From Deltaproteobacteria bacterium HGW-Deltaproteobacteria-18 (GTDB lineage Bacteria > Desulfobacterota > Desulfovibrionia > Desulfovibrionales > Desulfomicrobiaceae): a stretch of 43,950 bases of DNA. The DNA lies in assembly GCA_002841885.1 (NCBI GenBank), contig PHBE01000023.1, forward strand, positions 1-43,950, read 5' to 3'. Positions 16,771-24,173 of the stretch are shown here, in pieces. The position numbers and the translations under genes were made by a program. The notes beneath the pieces are model-generated. The model saw nothing but the letters and a program-made list of their open reading frames with translations. It was not told the DNA's origin and searched no databases. Numbering within the stretch: the stretch's first letter is position 1; each line of letters opens with the position of its first letter.

Positions 16771-17499
16771 CTAAAGATACGTTCGCCCCGTGGTTTTCAG
16801 TAAAATTTCCACTCTCCTGTTCCTGGCCCGGCCCTCAGGCGTGGTGTTGTCGCCCAGGGGAAATGCCTCGCCATAACCGGAAACTGAAAAACGCCGGGGA
16901 TCAAAACCCTGTTGCAAAAAAAAGGTCAGTACGGACATGGCCCGCTCCGAGGACAACATGTAGTTGTCCTTTTGACCGGCCGGGACGTTGTCCGTGTATC
17001 CCGCCACATTGATCGGCATGGTCACTGTGGCCAGGAACTGGGAGAATTCCGACAGAAGCTTGCGGCTTTCCGGCGCAAGCGCGCTTTCACCGACACCAAA
17101 AAGCAGCCCGTCGGAGAGGACGAGAGCGATTCCTTCGGGACGCACCAGAATCTGCAGGTTCTCGTCAAGGGTGCTCCTGGCCATTCCCTCGGGCAAGACC
17201 TCGTCCGGGAAAAGCAAATCCTTGATGCGTTGCGGGTCGTGCAACGCTTCGGCCGGATTCTCGATGACCACGTTCATGAACTCGAACCGGGTCGCCAGCC
17301 TGCCCGCCCCTTTTTTCGGAGCCAGCCCCATGTCGCCCACGAAGTGGGAAACCACGTCGCGCAGGATCGACTTGTCCATGGACGACATGGACAGCAGCAA
17401 CACAAAAAAGCTCAGCAGCAGGGTCATGAGGTCCGCAAAGGTAACCATCCAGGACGCATCCGGCGGGTCAAGCTCTGCGCGTTTTTTTCTGCGGGCCAT
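16771..17499 (-). CDS. motB: MotB-like stator protein with OmpA domain (second of a tandem pair)
   Basis: A 242-residue protein with the MotB layout: basic N terminus, one membrane helix containing the proton-path aspartate (SWMVTFADLMTLLLSFFVLL, Asp23), a periplasmic linker and an OmpA-type peptidoglycan-binding domain (NVAGYTDNVPAGQKDN, LSSERAMSVLTFFLQQG, RARNRRVEILL). Its ATG overlaps the stop of the preceding MotB-like gene (TGATG). Which of the two pairs with MotA, or whether both do, is not resolved by sequence. Confidence 0.88.
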   Translation of the reverse strand: MARRKKRAELDPPDASWMVTFADLMTLLLSFFVLLLSMSSMDKSILRDVVSHFVGDMGLAPKKGAGRLATRFEFMNVVIENPAEALHDPQRIKDLLFPDEVLPEGMARSTLDENLQILVRPEGIALVLSDGLLFGVGESALAPESRKLLSEFSQFLATVTMPINVAGYTDNVPAGQKDNYMLSSERAMSVLTFFLQQGFDPRRFSVSGYGEAFPLGDNTTPEGRARNRRVEILLKTTGRTYL

Positions 17500-18335
17500 C
17501 AGGGTCCTCCCGGCAGGTCGAAACGGAACAGGAAATCCTTGATCCGGTAGTTGTCCGAAGGTTCCCGGGCGGATTCCTCGCGCACGGCCTGCTCCGCCAT
17601 CTCATGGCTCCAGCTGCCGATACGTCTGTCGAGGGTGATCTCAACCCGCCGGTTGGTCAGCCGTTCGCCCGGGTTTTCGGTGGTCACACGGGGTCGAAAC
17701 CGCCCGAAAGCTTCCAGCCGCAGCTTCTCGGCATCGACGCCGGTCTCTATGAAATACCTGTACACGGCCATCACTCGCGCCAGAGAAAGCTCCCAGGAGA
17801 AGTCGACCTTGATCCACGGTTTGGCCAGGTAGTCAGGGCCAAATTCGTCCATGCCGTCCGAGGCGTGCCCCGACAATCCAAGGGGATGGGCGCTTTCCAG
17901 GACCACGGGCCGCAGACGATCCAGCAGCGACCGCCCTCTCTGCGTGAGCTCCGAGGATCCGGGAGCAAACAGCGCGTCGGCCCCAATGGACAGCCGCTGC
18001 ATGAAGCGGTTCGATTCAAAACGCAGGTCCTTGTCCGGATCTTCCCAGAGATGCTCCTTGACTGCGGAGAGATCCTTGAAAACGTTGATGGGTCCCGGGT
18101 CGACCTGGGTCCTGGTGTCCACCGTGGTCAGATCATTCATGCTTGGCGCGCCGGTGCCGAAAGTGCCGGAAACGGAGCCGATGGCGACCTTGCGTTTATA
18201 GACGTCCGTGAGGGAGGCCATGGAAACGAGCACTATGAAGAATGTCATCAGCAGGGTGACCAGATCCGAAAAGGTGATCATCCAGGACGGAAGCCCTGGC
18301 TTCGATTGCTCGCTTTTCGCCTTTCTTCTGATCAT
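17499..18335 (-). CDS. MotB-like stator protein with OmpA domain (first of a tandem pair)
   Basis: A 278-residue MotB homologue directly after motA. The helix SWMITFSDLVTLLMTFFIVL carries the conserved aspartate (Asp23). The OmpA domain is recognisable (GLSGHASDGMDEFGPDYL, LSLARVMAVYRYFIETGV, RLTNRRVEITLDRR) but departs from the consensus after the first strand, and a 30-residue charged C-terminal tail follows. The linker between helix and OmpA domain is long. Sequence identity to its neighbour is visibly low outside the helix and the NRRVEI segment, so the pair is an old duplication. Confidence 0.85.
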   Translation of the reverse strand: MIRRKAKSEQSKPGLPSWMITFSDLVTLLMTFFIVLVSMASLTDVYKRKVAIGSVSGTFGTGAPSMNDLTTVDTRTQVDPGPINVFKDLSAVKEHLWEDPDKDLRFESNRFMQRLSIGADALFAPGSSELTQRGRSLLDRLRPVVLESAHPLGLSGHASDGMDEFGPDYLAKPWIKVDFSWELSLARVMAVYRYFIETGVDAEKLRLEAFGRFRPRVTTENPGERLTNRRVEITLDRRIGSWSHEMAEQAVREESAREPSDNYRIKDFLFRFDLPGGP

Positions 18336-18354
18336 GATCTTCCCCAGCCCTGGT

Positions 18355-19110
18355 TCAGGACCTGACCTTGCGCTCCTTGGGAGGCAGATAGCTGTTCAGC
18401 TTCTCTTCGAGAATGCGCGGGTTCTCGCCTCGGGAAATGGACATGATCCCTTCCAGGATCATGGTCCGGATCAGGACCTCCTCGCGGCTGCGCGCACGCA
18501 GCTTGCCGGCCATGGGATTGAAAACGAGATTGGCGAGGACGGCGCCGTAAAAGGTGGTCAAAAGGGCCACGGCCATGGCCGGACCGATGGTGCTCGGATC
18601 GTTCATGCGCTTGAGCATGAGCACAAGGCCGATGATGGTGCCGATCATCCCCATGCCGGGGGCCAGGGTTCCGAAGGTCAGCAATATCTCGGCGCCTTTC
18701 AAATGGCGTTCCTCAAGACACGAAATCTCGGTCTCCATGATTTCCTGGATCAGCTGCGGATCAAGGCCGTCCACGGTCAATTGCAGACCCTTGCGCAAAA
18801 AATCATCGGGAATGTTTTTCAGGTGCGCCTCAAGAGACAGAATTCCCTCGCGCCGAACCCGGGTGGCGTAGTCGACAAACTGGGCAATGAGCGCCGCCGG
18901 ATCGTCCGCCTTGGACATGAATGTCTTTTTGATGATGCGGGCCACGCCGAGAACGCTCTCAAGGGGATGGGTGACCAGCACCGCGCCGATGGTTCCACCG
19001 ACGACGATGAGCAGCGAGGAAAAATCCAGAAACAGAAAACCGTCACCGCCCAGTGCTGCGATGACCAGCCCGAAGGCGACCAAGATTCCGATGATTGTGG
19101 CCAGATCCAT
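18355..19110 (-). CDS. motA: Flagellar stator protein MotA
   Basis: A 251-residue proton- or sodium-channel subunit with four membrane segments. The N-terminal pair (about 4-20 and 25-48) and the C-terminal pair around GTLAPGMGMIGTIIGLVLML and VALLTTFYGAVLANLVF are clear. The cytoplasmic loop between them (RRDG-type region: RVRREGILSLEAHLKN) contacts FliG. Residues upstream of Met at 19110 are not MotA-like, so this ATG (GGGGAC upstream) is the start. The ion cannot be assigned with certainty. Confidence 0.92.
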   Translation of the reverse strand: MDLATIIGILVAFGLVIAALGGDGFLFLDFSSLLIVVGGTIGAVLVTHPLESVLGVARIIKKTFMSKADDPAALIAQFVDYATRVRREGILSLEAHLKNIPDDFLRKGLQLTVDGLDPQLIQEIMETEISCLEERHLKGAEILLTFGTLAPGMGMIGTIIGLVLMLKRMNDPSTIGPAMAVALLTTFYGAVLANLVFNPMAGKLRARSREEVLIRTMILEGIMSISRGENPRILEEKLNSYLPPKERKVRS

Positions 19111-19132
19111 AAAACATCCGTCCCCAGGGCCG

Positions 19133-19828
19133 TTAGTTTGAGCCGCGTTCTCCAAATATTCTGGTGCCAATGCGCACCAAGGTCGCCCCTTCCTCGATAG
19201 CCGCCTCGAAATCCCCGGTCATGCCCATGGACAATTCCGGCAAGGCAAGACCGAAGTCTGTACGCAAGGCTTCGGCAAGTTCCCGCAAACGGGCGAAATA
19301 GGGGCGGGCCCGATCGGGATCGTCGAAAAAAGGAGGCATGAGCATAAGGCCTCGCCAACGCAGGCGCGTACCGCGAGCCAGAAATTCGGCCAGAGGCGGC
19401 AACTCTGACACCAGAATGCCGCTTTTCTGCTTTTCTTCGGCCAGGTTGACCTGCACCAGCACGTCCTGAACCACGTCCATCGCCTCGGCCTGACCATGCA
19501 ACGAGCGGGCCAGTTTCAGGGAATCCACCCCGTGAATGAGGGCGAAACGCCCGACCACGCTCTTGACCTTGTTGGTCTGCAGATGTCCGATAAGATGCCA
19601 GGATATTTCACGCGGGAGGATGGCCATCTTGCCCAGGGCCTCCTGCACGTAATTTTCGCCGAACATGGACTGTCCGGCCTCAAAAAGAGTCTGGATACCG
19701 TGCGCGGAGTGCAGCTTCGAAACGGCCAGCAGACGCGCGCTGTCCGGGCTCCGCCCGGCCCTGCGGGCAGCAGCGGCCATCTGCTCCAGAACTTTTTGCC
19801 ACCGCTCGGTGATGCTCGACTGGTCCAT
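19133..19828 (-). CDS. yggS: YggS/PLPBP-family pyridoxal phosphate homeostasis protein
   Basis: A 231-residue alanine-racemase-fold protein that binds PLP through Lys38 in LLAVSKLHSA and buffers free PLP. Family signatures FGENYVQEALGKM, WHLIGHLQTNKVKSVVG, ELSMGMTGDFEAAIEEGAT and VRIGTRIFGER are present. It stands between era and motA in the same direction with 17- and 22-base gaps. No functional link to motility is known for the family; co-transcription is likely from spacing. Confidence 0.93.
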   Translation of the reverse strand: MDQSSITERWQKVLEQMAAAARRAGRSPDSARLLAVSKLHSAHGIQTLFEAGQSMFGENYVQEALGKMAILPREISWHLIGHLQTNKVKSVVGRFALIHGVDSLKLARSLHGQAEAMDVVQDVLVQVNLAEEKQKSGILVSELPPLAEFLARGTRLRWRGLMLMPPFFDDPDRARPYFARLRELAEALRTDFGLALPELSMGMTGDFEAAIEEGATLVRIGTRIFGERGSN

Positions 19829-19845
19829 GGACTCTCTCCCTTTCC

Positions 19846-20772
19846 CTAGGACCCAAGGCCCAGGGACGTCATGAACTGGCCGTCCTCGGTCCAGCCTTCG
19901 CGCACCTTGACCCAGAGTTCCAGATGCACCTTTGTGCCGAGCAGCGCTTTAAGTTCCTGGCGGGCCTGTTGGCCTACAATTTTCAGATTCTGCCCCTGCT
20001 TGCCCACAATCATGCCCTTGTGACTGTTTTTTGACGTATAGATCATCGCCCCGATCATGGTCATGTTCTGCTCCGGCAATTCTTCCCAGGTCTCAATTTC
20101 GACGGCAATATTGTAGGGCAACTCCTGTTCCAGGGCCAGGAAAAGCTTTTCGCGGATGATCTCCGAGGCCATGAACCGAACCGAAGCCGTGCTCAACTGG
20201 TCTTCAGGAAAGAGCGCAGGGCTGAGCGGCAGGAATTCACGTATCACGGTCAGGAGGCCGTCAACGCCAACCCCCGTGCGGGCCGAGATGGGCACCAGTT
20301 CCACTCCGGGCCAACGCTCGGCGCAGTCGGCCAGCAACCCGAGCAGGCGCTCCTTGGGCTTGATCTGATCAACCTTGTTCAACGCCACGGCCATGGGCAC
20401 GCCAAGGGATCCGATCCGGGCGGCCAGGGGACGCAGGTCGCGTTCCAGGGCTTTTTCGTTGCCCGCATAGCGGGAGCCGTCAAGGAACAGGATGACTCCG
20501 TTGGCCTCCTGCAGGGCGCCCCAGGCGGCATCAACCAGAAAACGGTTCAGCTTGCCCCGCGCGGTATGAACACCGGGGGTGTCCAGAAAAATGATCTGCT
20601 CTTCAGCGGTGGTGTGAATCCCGGTGATGCTGGTGCGGGTGGTCTGCGGCTTGGGAGAGACAATGGCGATCTTTTCGCCGAGGACCTTGTTCAAAAAAGT
20701 GGATTTTCCTGCATTAGGAGGCCCGACTAGGGCGATGAATCCTGCTCGATAGGTAGGGGACATGGGTTCCAT
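19846..20772 (-). CDS. era: GTPase Era
   Basis: A 308-residue GTPase that binds the 3' end of 16S rRNA during 30S maturation. G1 is GPPNAGKST (about 17-25), G3 is FLDTPGV, G4 is ALNKVDQI. The C-terminal KH domain includes MTMIGAMIYTSKNSHKGMIV and GKQGQNLKIVGQQARQEL. The start is uncertain: ATG at 20772 (MEPMSPTYRAGF), ATG at 20763 or TTG at 20811. The 20772 ATG has the only reasonably placed purine-rich stretch and gives a usual length. It begins the long run that ends with fliQ. Confidence 0.93.
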   Translation of the reverse strand: MEPMSPTYRAGFIALVGPPNAGKSTFLNKVLGEKIAIVSPKPQTTRTSITGIHTTAEEQIIFLDTPGVHTARGKLNRFLVDAAWGALQEANGVILFLDGSRYAGNEKALERDLRPLAARIGSLGVPMAVALNKVDQIKPKERLLGLLADCAERWPGVELVPISARTGVGVDGLLTVIREFLPLSPALFPEDQLSTASVRFMASEIIREKLFLALEQELPYNIAVEIETWEELPEQNMTMIGAMIYTSKNSHKGMIVGKQGQNLKIVGQQARQELKALLGTKVHLELWVKVREGWTEDGQFMTSLGLGS

Positions 20773-20847
20773 ATGATCTTTGTAAAAGGATACCGACGGG
20801 TTGAAAATCAACCACGGCGAAGCTTTCGGGATTTGCGGGAATTATCC

Positions 20848-20877
20848 CTTGCCCTGCGCTTCGGAATCTGGATATAG
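20848..20877 (+). promoter_or_regulatory. Possible sigma-70 promoter for topA
   Basis: TTGCCC, 18 bases, then TATAGC, ending about 12 bases before the topA ATG. Only about seven of twelve consensus positions match, so this is tentative. Confidence 0.25.
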
Positions 20878-20889
20878 CCCCCAAACATT

Positions 20890-23130
20890 ATGGGCAAGGA
20901 CTTAATCATCGTAGAATCACCCGCCAAAATCAAAACCATCAAAAAGTTTTTGGGCGGCGGGTATGAAGTGGAAGCATCCGTGGGACACGTGCGTGACCTG
21001 CCGACCAAAACCCTGGGCGTGGACGAGGGCAACGACTTTGCCCCGGACTATCAGATCATCCCCGGCAAGGCCAAGGTCGTCAGCAAGCTCAAATCCGCGG
21101 CCAAGGCCGCAGACACGGTCTATCTGGCACCTGACCCGGACCGCGAGGGAGAGGCCATCGCCTGGCACGTGGCTGAGATCATCCGCACATCCAATGCCAA
21201 CGTGAAGCGCATCCAGTTCAACGAGATCACGGCCAAGGCCGTCAAAGAGGCCCTGGCCAACCCCACGGAACTGCGCAAGCCCCTTTTTGATTCCCAGCAG
21301 GCCAGACGCATTCTGGATCGTCTGGTGGGCTACAAGATTTCTCCGCTGCTCTGGAAAAAAGTCAAACGAGGCCTGTCCGCCGGGCGTGTTCAGTCCGTGG
21401 CCCTGCGCCTCATCGTGGACCGCGAGCGTGAACGCCAGGCCTTCATCTCCGAAGAATACTGGCTCTTCAAGATCACGGTCCAGGGCGAGAATCCCCCGCC
21501 CTTTGATGCCGACCTGTGGAAAGTGGACGGGGAAAAACCCGTCATCGGCGACGAAAAGACGGCTCTGGCCCTGGAGAGCCGCATCAACGGACAGCCCTAT
21601 CTCGTCCAAAACATCGTCGAAAAGGAACGCCAGCGCCACCCGCGCCCGCCGTTCATCACCTCCACCCTGCAGCAGGACGCCAGCAACAAGCTCGGCTTCA
21701 ACGCCAAACGGACCATGTCCGTGGCCCAGCGCCTCTACGAGGGCGTGGAGCTTGGCGAACGCGGGACCACGGCGCTCATCACCTACATGCGTACCGACTC
21801 GGTGCGCATTTCGGACGAGGCCCGGGACGGCGCGCGCGAATGGATCACCCGCACCCTGGGCCCGGAATACTATCCCGCTGAGCCCAGGGCCTACAAAAGC
21901 AAGGGCAGCGCCCAGGATGCCCACGAAGCCATCCGCCCCGTCGATCCGAGCCTGACCCCCGATTCCATAAAAAACAACCTGCCGCCCGAGCAGTACAAGC
22001 TCTACAAACTCATCTGGGAACGCTTCATGGCCTCGCAGATGGCTTCCGCACGCTTCTGGGACACGGTTGCCACAATCGAGAGCGGCCCGGCCCTGTGGCG
22101 CGCCAAGGGCGAAAGACTCGTCTTCCCCGGTTTTCTGCAGATTTGGCCGCAGTCCTCGGACAATCAGAGCGCCCTGCTGCCGAAACTTGTTACTGGTCAG
22201 GAACTGAGCCTTCAGCAACTGCACAAGGAACAGAAATTTACCCAGCCCCCGGCCCGCTTCTCCGAAGCGTCCCTGGTCCACAAACTCGAAGAGCTGGGCA
22301 TCGGCCGCCCCTCGACCTATGCGGCGATCATCTCCACCCTGACCGAGCGCGACTACGTACACATCGAGGATAAACATTTCCTGCCCACGGATCTGGGCGT
22401 CATTGTCTGCGACCTTCTGGTGGAACATTTCGCCCACCTCATGGACGCCGGATTCACGGCTCGCATGGAAGAAAGCCTCGACCATGTCGCGGAAGGCGAA
22501 ACCGACTGGGTCGCCCTGCTCCGGGATTTTACCCTGGACTTCAATCCGACCCTGGACAAGGCCCGCGAAAACATGACCCAGGTCAAGGCCGGCATGGACA
22601 CCGGGCTGTCCTGTCCCCAGTGCGAAGACGGCCGGCTGGTGGTCAAATTCGGCAAGAACGGAACCTTTCTGGGCTGTGCCAACTATCCCGCCTGTTCCTT
22701 CACCAGCAACTACATCCGCAACAGCACCGGAGAAATCGAGCTGGTCAAAGAGGAGGCTCCCGAAGAGCTCGGGCCCTGCCCCAAATGCGAAGACGGACGT
22801 TTGGTTGTCAAGAAAACCAAGACTGGCGGCAGATTCGTGGCCTGTTCGAACTATCCCGCCTGCCGCCACACCAAATCCGTGAGTACCAAGGTGCCCTGCC
22901 CCAAGGATGGATGTGACGGCGAACTGGTCGAGAAAACCAGCCGTCGCGGAAAGCCTTTCTATTCCTGCAGCAAATATCCCAAATGCGATTACGCAGTATG
23001 GGATTTCCCCGTGGCGAAGCCTTGCCCCCTTTGCGAGTCAAAGATCCTGGTGCGCAAGGAGACCAAGGCCAGAGGAGTGCACCTGGCCTGTCCGGTCAAG
23101 GATTGCGGATACTGGGAAAAAGAGGACTAG
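20890..23130 (+). CDS. topA: DNA topoisomerase I
   Basis: A 746-residue type IA topoisomerase that relaxes negative supercoils. The Toprim domain begins KDLIIVESPAKIKTIKKFL and includes LAPDPDREGEAIAWH. The cleavage tyrosine is about residue 299 in LITYMRTDSVRIS. Four Cys4 zinc ribbons close the protein, starting CPQCEDGRLVVKFGKNG, CPKCEDGRLVVKKTKTG, CPKDGCDGELVEKTSRRG and CPLCESKILVRKETKARG. E. coli has three comparable ribbons plus degenerate ones. No clear SD precedes the ATG. The stop codon shares a CTAG with the opposing gene. Confidence 0.96.
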   Translation: MGKDLIIVESPAKIKTIKKFLGGGYEVEASVGHVRDLPTKTLGVDEGNDFAPDYQIIPGKAKVVSKLKSAAKAADTVYLAPDPDREGEAIAWHVAEIIRTSNANVKRIQFNEITAKAVKEALANPTELRKPLFDSQQARRILDRLVGYKISPLLWKKVKRGLSAGRVQSVALRLIVDRERERQAFISEEYWLFKITVQGENPPPFDADLWKVDGEKPVIGDEKTALALESRINGQPYLVQNIVEKERQRHPRPPFITSTLQQDASNKLGFNAKRTMSVAQRLYEGVELGERGTTALITYMRTDSVRISDEARDGAREWITRTLGPEYYPAEPRAYKSKGSAQDAHEAIRPVDPSLTPDSIKNNLPPEQYKLYKLIWERFMASQMASARFWDTVATIESGPALWRAKGERLVFPGFLQIWPQSSDNQSALLPKLVTGQELSLQQLHKEQKFTQPPARFSEASLVHKLEELGIGRPSTYAAIISTLTERDYVHIEDKHFLPTDLGVIVCDLLVEHFAHLMDAGFTARMEESLDHVAEGETDWVALLRDFTLDFNPTLDKARENMTQVKAGMDTGLSCPQCEDGRLVVKFGKNGTFLGCANYPACSFTSNYIRNSTGEIELVKEEAPEELGPCPKCEDGRLVVKKTKTGGRFVACSNYPACRHTKSVSTKVPCPKDGCDGELVEKTSRRGKPFYSCSKYPKCDYAVWDFPVAKPCPLCESKILVRKETKARGVHLACPVKDCGYWEKED

Positions 23131-24014
23131 ACCTTTCGTCCGCGCATGCAGACCCTGTATTTCTTCAGAAACTCCACCGGGTTATAGCTGAGCTTGGCCT
23201 TGCGAAGCCCCTCGTCGCCAAGGTCCTGTTCACGATTGACAATCTTGAATCCCTGACAGCACCGCTCCAGAAAAATCTGGTTGATGGCCTGGTAGACGCC
23301 CTTGAAATTGGGGCATCCCTTTTCAAAATGGATGACCACGGTCGCATCGTCCAAGGCCTCGGCGATGGCGTAGGCGATCATCTTCTCATCGACCACAAGC
23401 CCGCCGCCGATAAGTCCGTCAAGCCTTGACCAGTCATGCATGACCTTGACGATGGCCCGGTTCTCCGCGTCCAGGGTCTGGTCGTTTTCGCTGTTGCGCC
23501 ACAAAAACCAGTCAGTCTGCAATGCAAGGGCGAATTCCACGGTTTTTTCATCCAGGGGCACGAACCTGGCGTCATGATCGCGCATGAACTGGTTGAGCAG
23601 ATTCTTCTTATTGTGAAATTTGCGCCCTTTGAGCTCGGTCAATTCGCCCACGTCGTAAAGATAATCCCAGTGTTCCCTGCATTCCTCCACTTCAACCCCA
23701 CTCAATCGCTGCTCCCAGATGAGCTTCAATTCCTCGGGGATGCGGATGAAGCAGGTGTCCTGCGGCAGATCGTCCTGCAAGGCGACCCAGTCGGCCTTCT
23801 CCCAATCCCCGACGGGAGCCCAGTACAAGGTCTGAGGAAAGGTTTGCCGAATGAGAACATAGTCATCCCTGAAAGACCATTCCAGGCCATATTCCCGGCC
23901 CCAGCCCCAGAGATTGATAAAGCTGTAATCCGACGGTTTCTGGCTGCACTGCGCCAGACGCCGATTATATTCTTTCTGCCCGTCAAGGGTGATTGGGCGA
24001 AACGTTTTTTCCAT
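23127..24014 (-). CDS. DUF2156 (GNAT-fold, LPG synthase C-terminal-like) protein
   Basis: A 295-residue protein resembling the DUF2156 / phosphatidylglycerol lysyltransferase C-terminal family, with two acyltransferase-like halves. Recognisable stretches are PSDYSFINLWGWGREYGLEW, LKGRKFHNKKNLLNQFMRDH, VIHFEKGCPNFKGVYQAINQ and GLRKAKLSYNPVEFLKKYRV. There is no membrane domain, so it is not a full lysyl-lipid synthase; the acceptor and donor are unknown. GGAAGG precedes the ATG. Its TAG stop and the topA TAG stop occupy the same CTAG palindrome (23127-23130). Confidence 0.75.
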   Translation of the reverse strand: MEKTFRPITLDGQKEYNRRLAQCSQKPSDYSFINLWGWGREYGLEWSFRDDYVLIRQTFPQTLYWAPVGDWEKADWVALQDDLPQDTCFIRIPEELKLIWEQRLSGVEVEECREHWDYLYDVGELTELKGRKFHNKKNLLNQFMRDHDARFVPLDEKTVEFALALQTDWFLWRNSENDQTLDAENRAIVKVMHDWSRLDGLIGGGLVVDEKMIAYAIAEALDDATVVIHFEKGCPNFKGVYQAINQIFLERCCQGFKIVNREQDLGDEGLRKAKLSYNPVEFLKKYRVCMRGRKV

Positions 24015-24089
24015 GAGCCCTTCCGATATAAGTTACGCAACAATTACGGCCATTTTGGTCAGATTTAAAAACTCAAGAAATCAAAGCTC

Positions 24090-24117
24090 TTGCAGTTGAG
24101 GCAAAAACAATTATACT
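24090..24117 (+). promoter_or_regulatory. Possible sigma-70 promoter for recJ
   Basis: TTGCAG (24090-24095), 16 bases, TATACT (24112-24117, five of six -10 matches). It lies in the 159-base A+T-rich gap between the divergent DUF2156 and recJ genes. Confidence 0.4.
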
Positions 24118-24173
24118 TTGTAACCCGTGGATGTCAAAGCACGTCACCCCAATTTTCCGGAAGCATGAAACTT

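Noticed and set aside
20917-22869. A 650-codon open frame opposite topA
   Set aside because: It is antisense to a complete topA, with composition typical of a GC-rich shadow frame and no domain.
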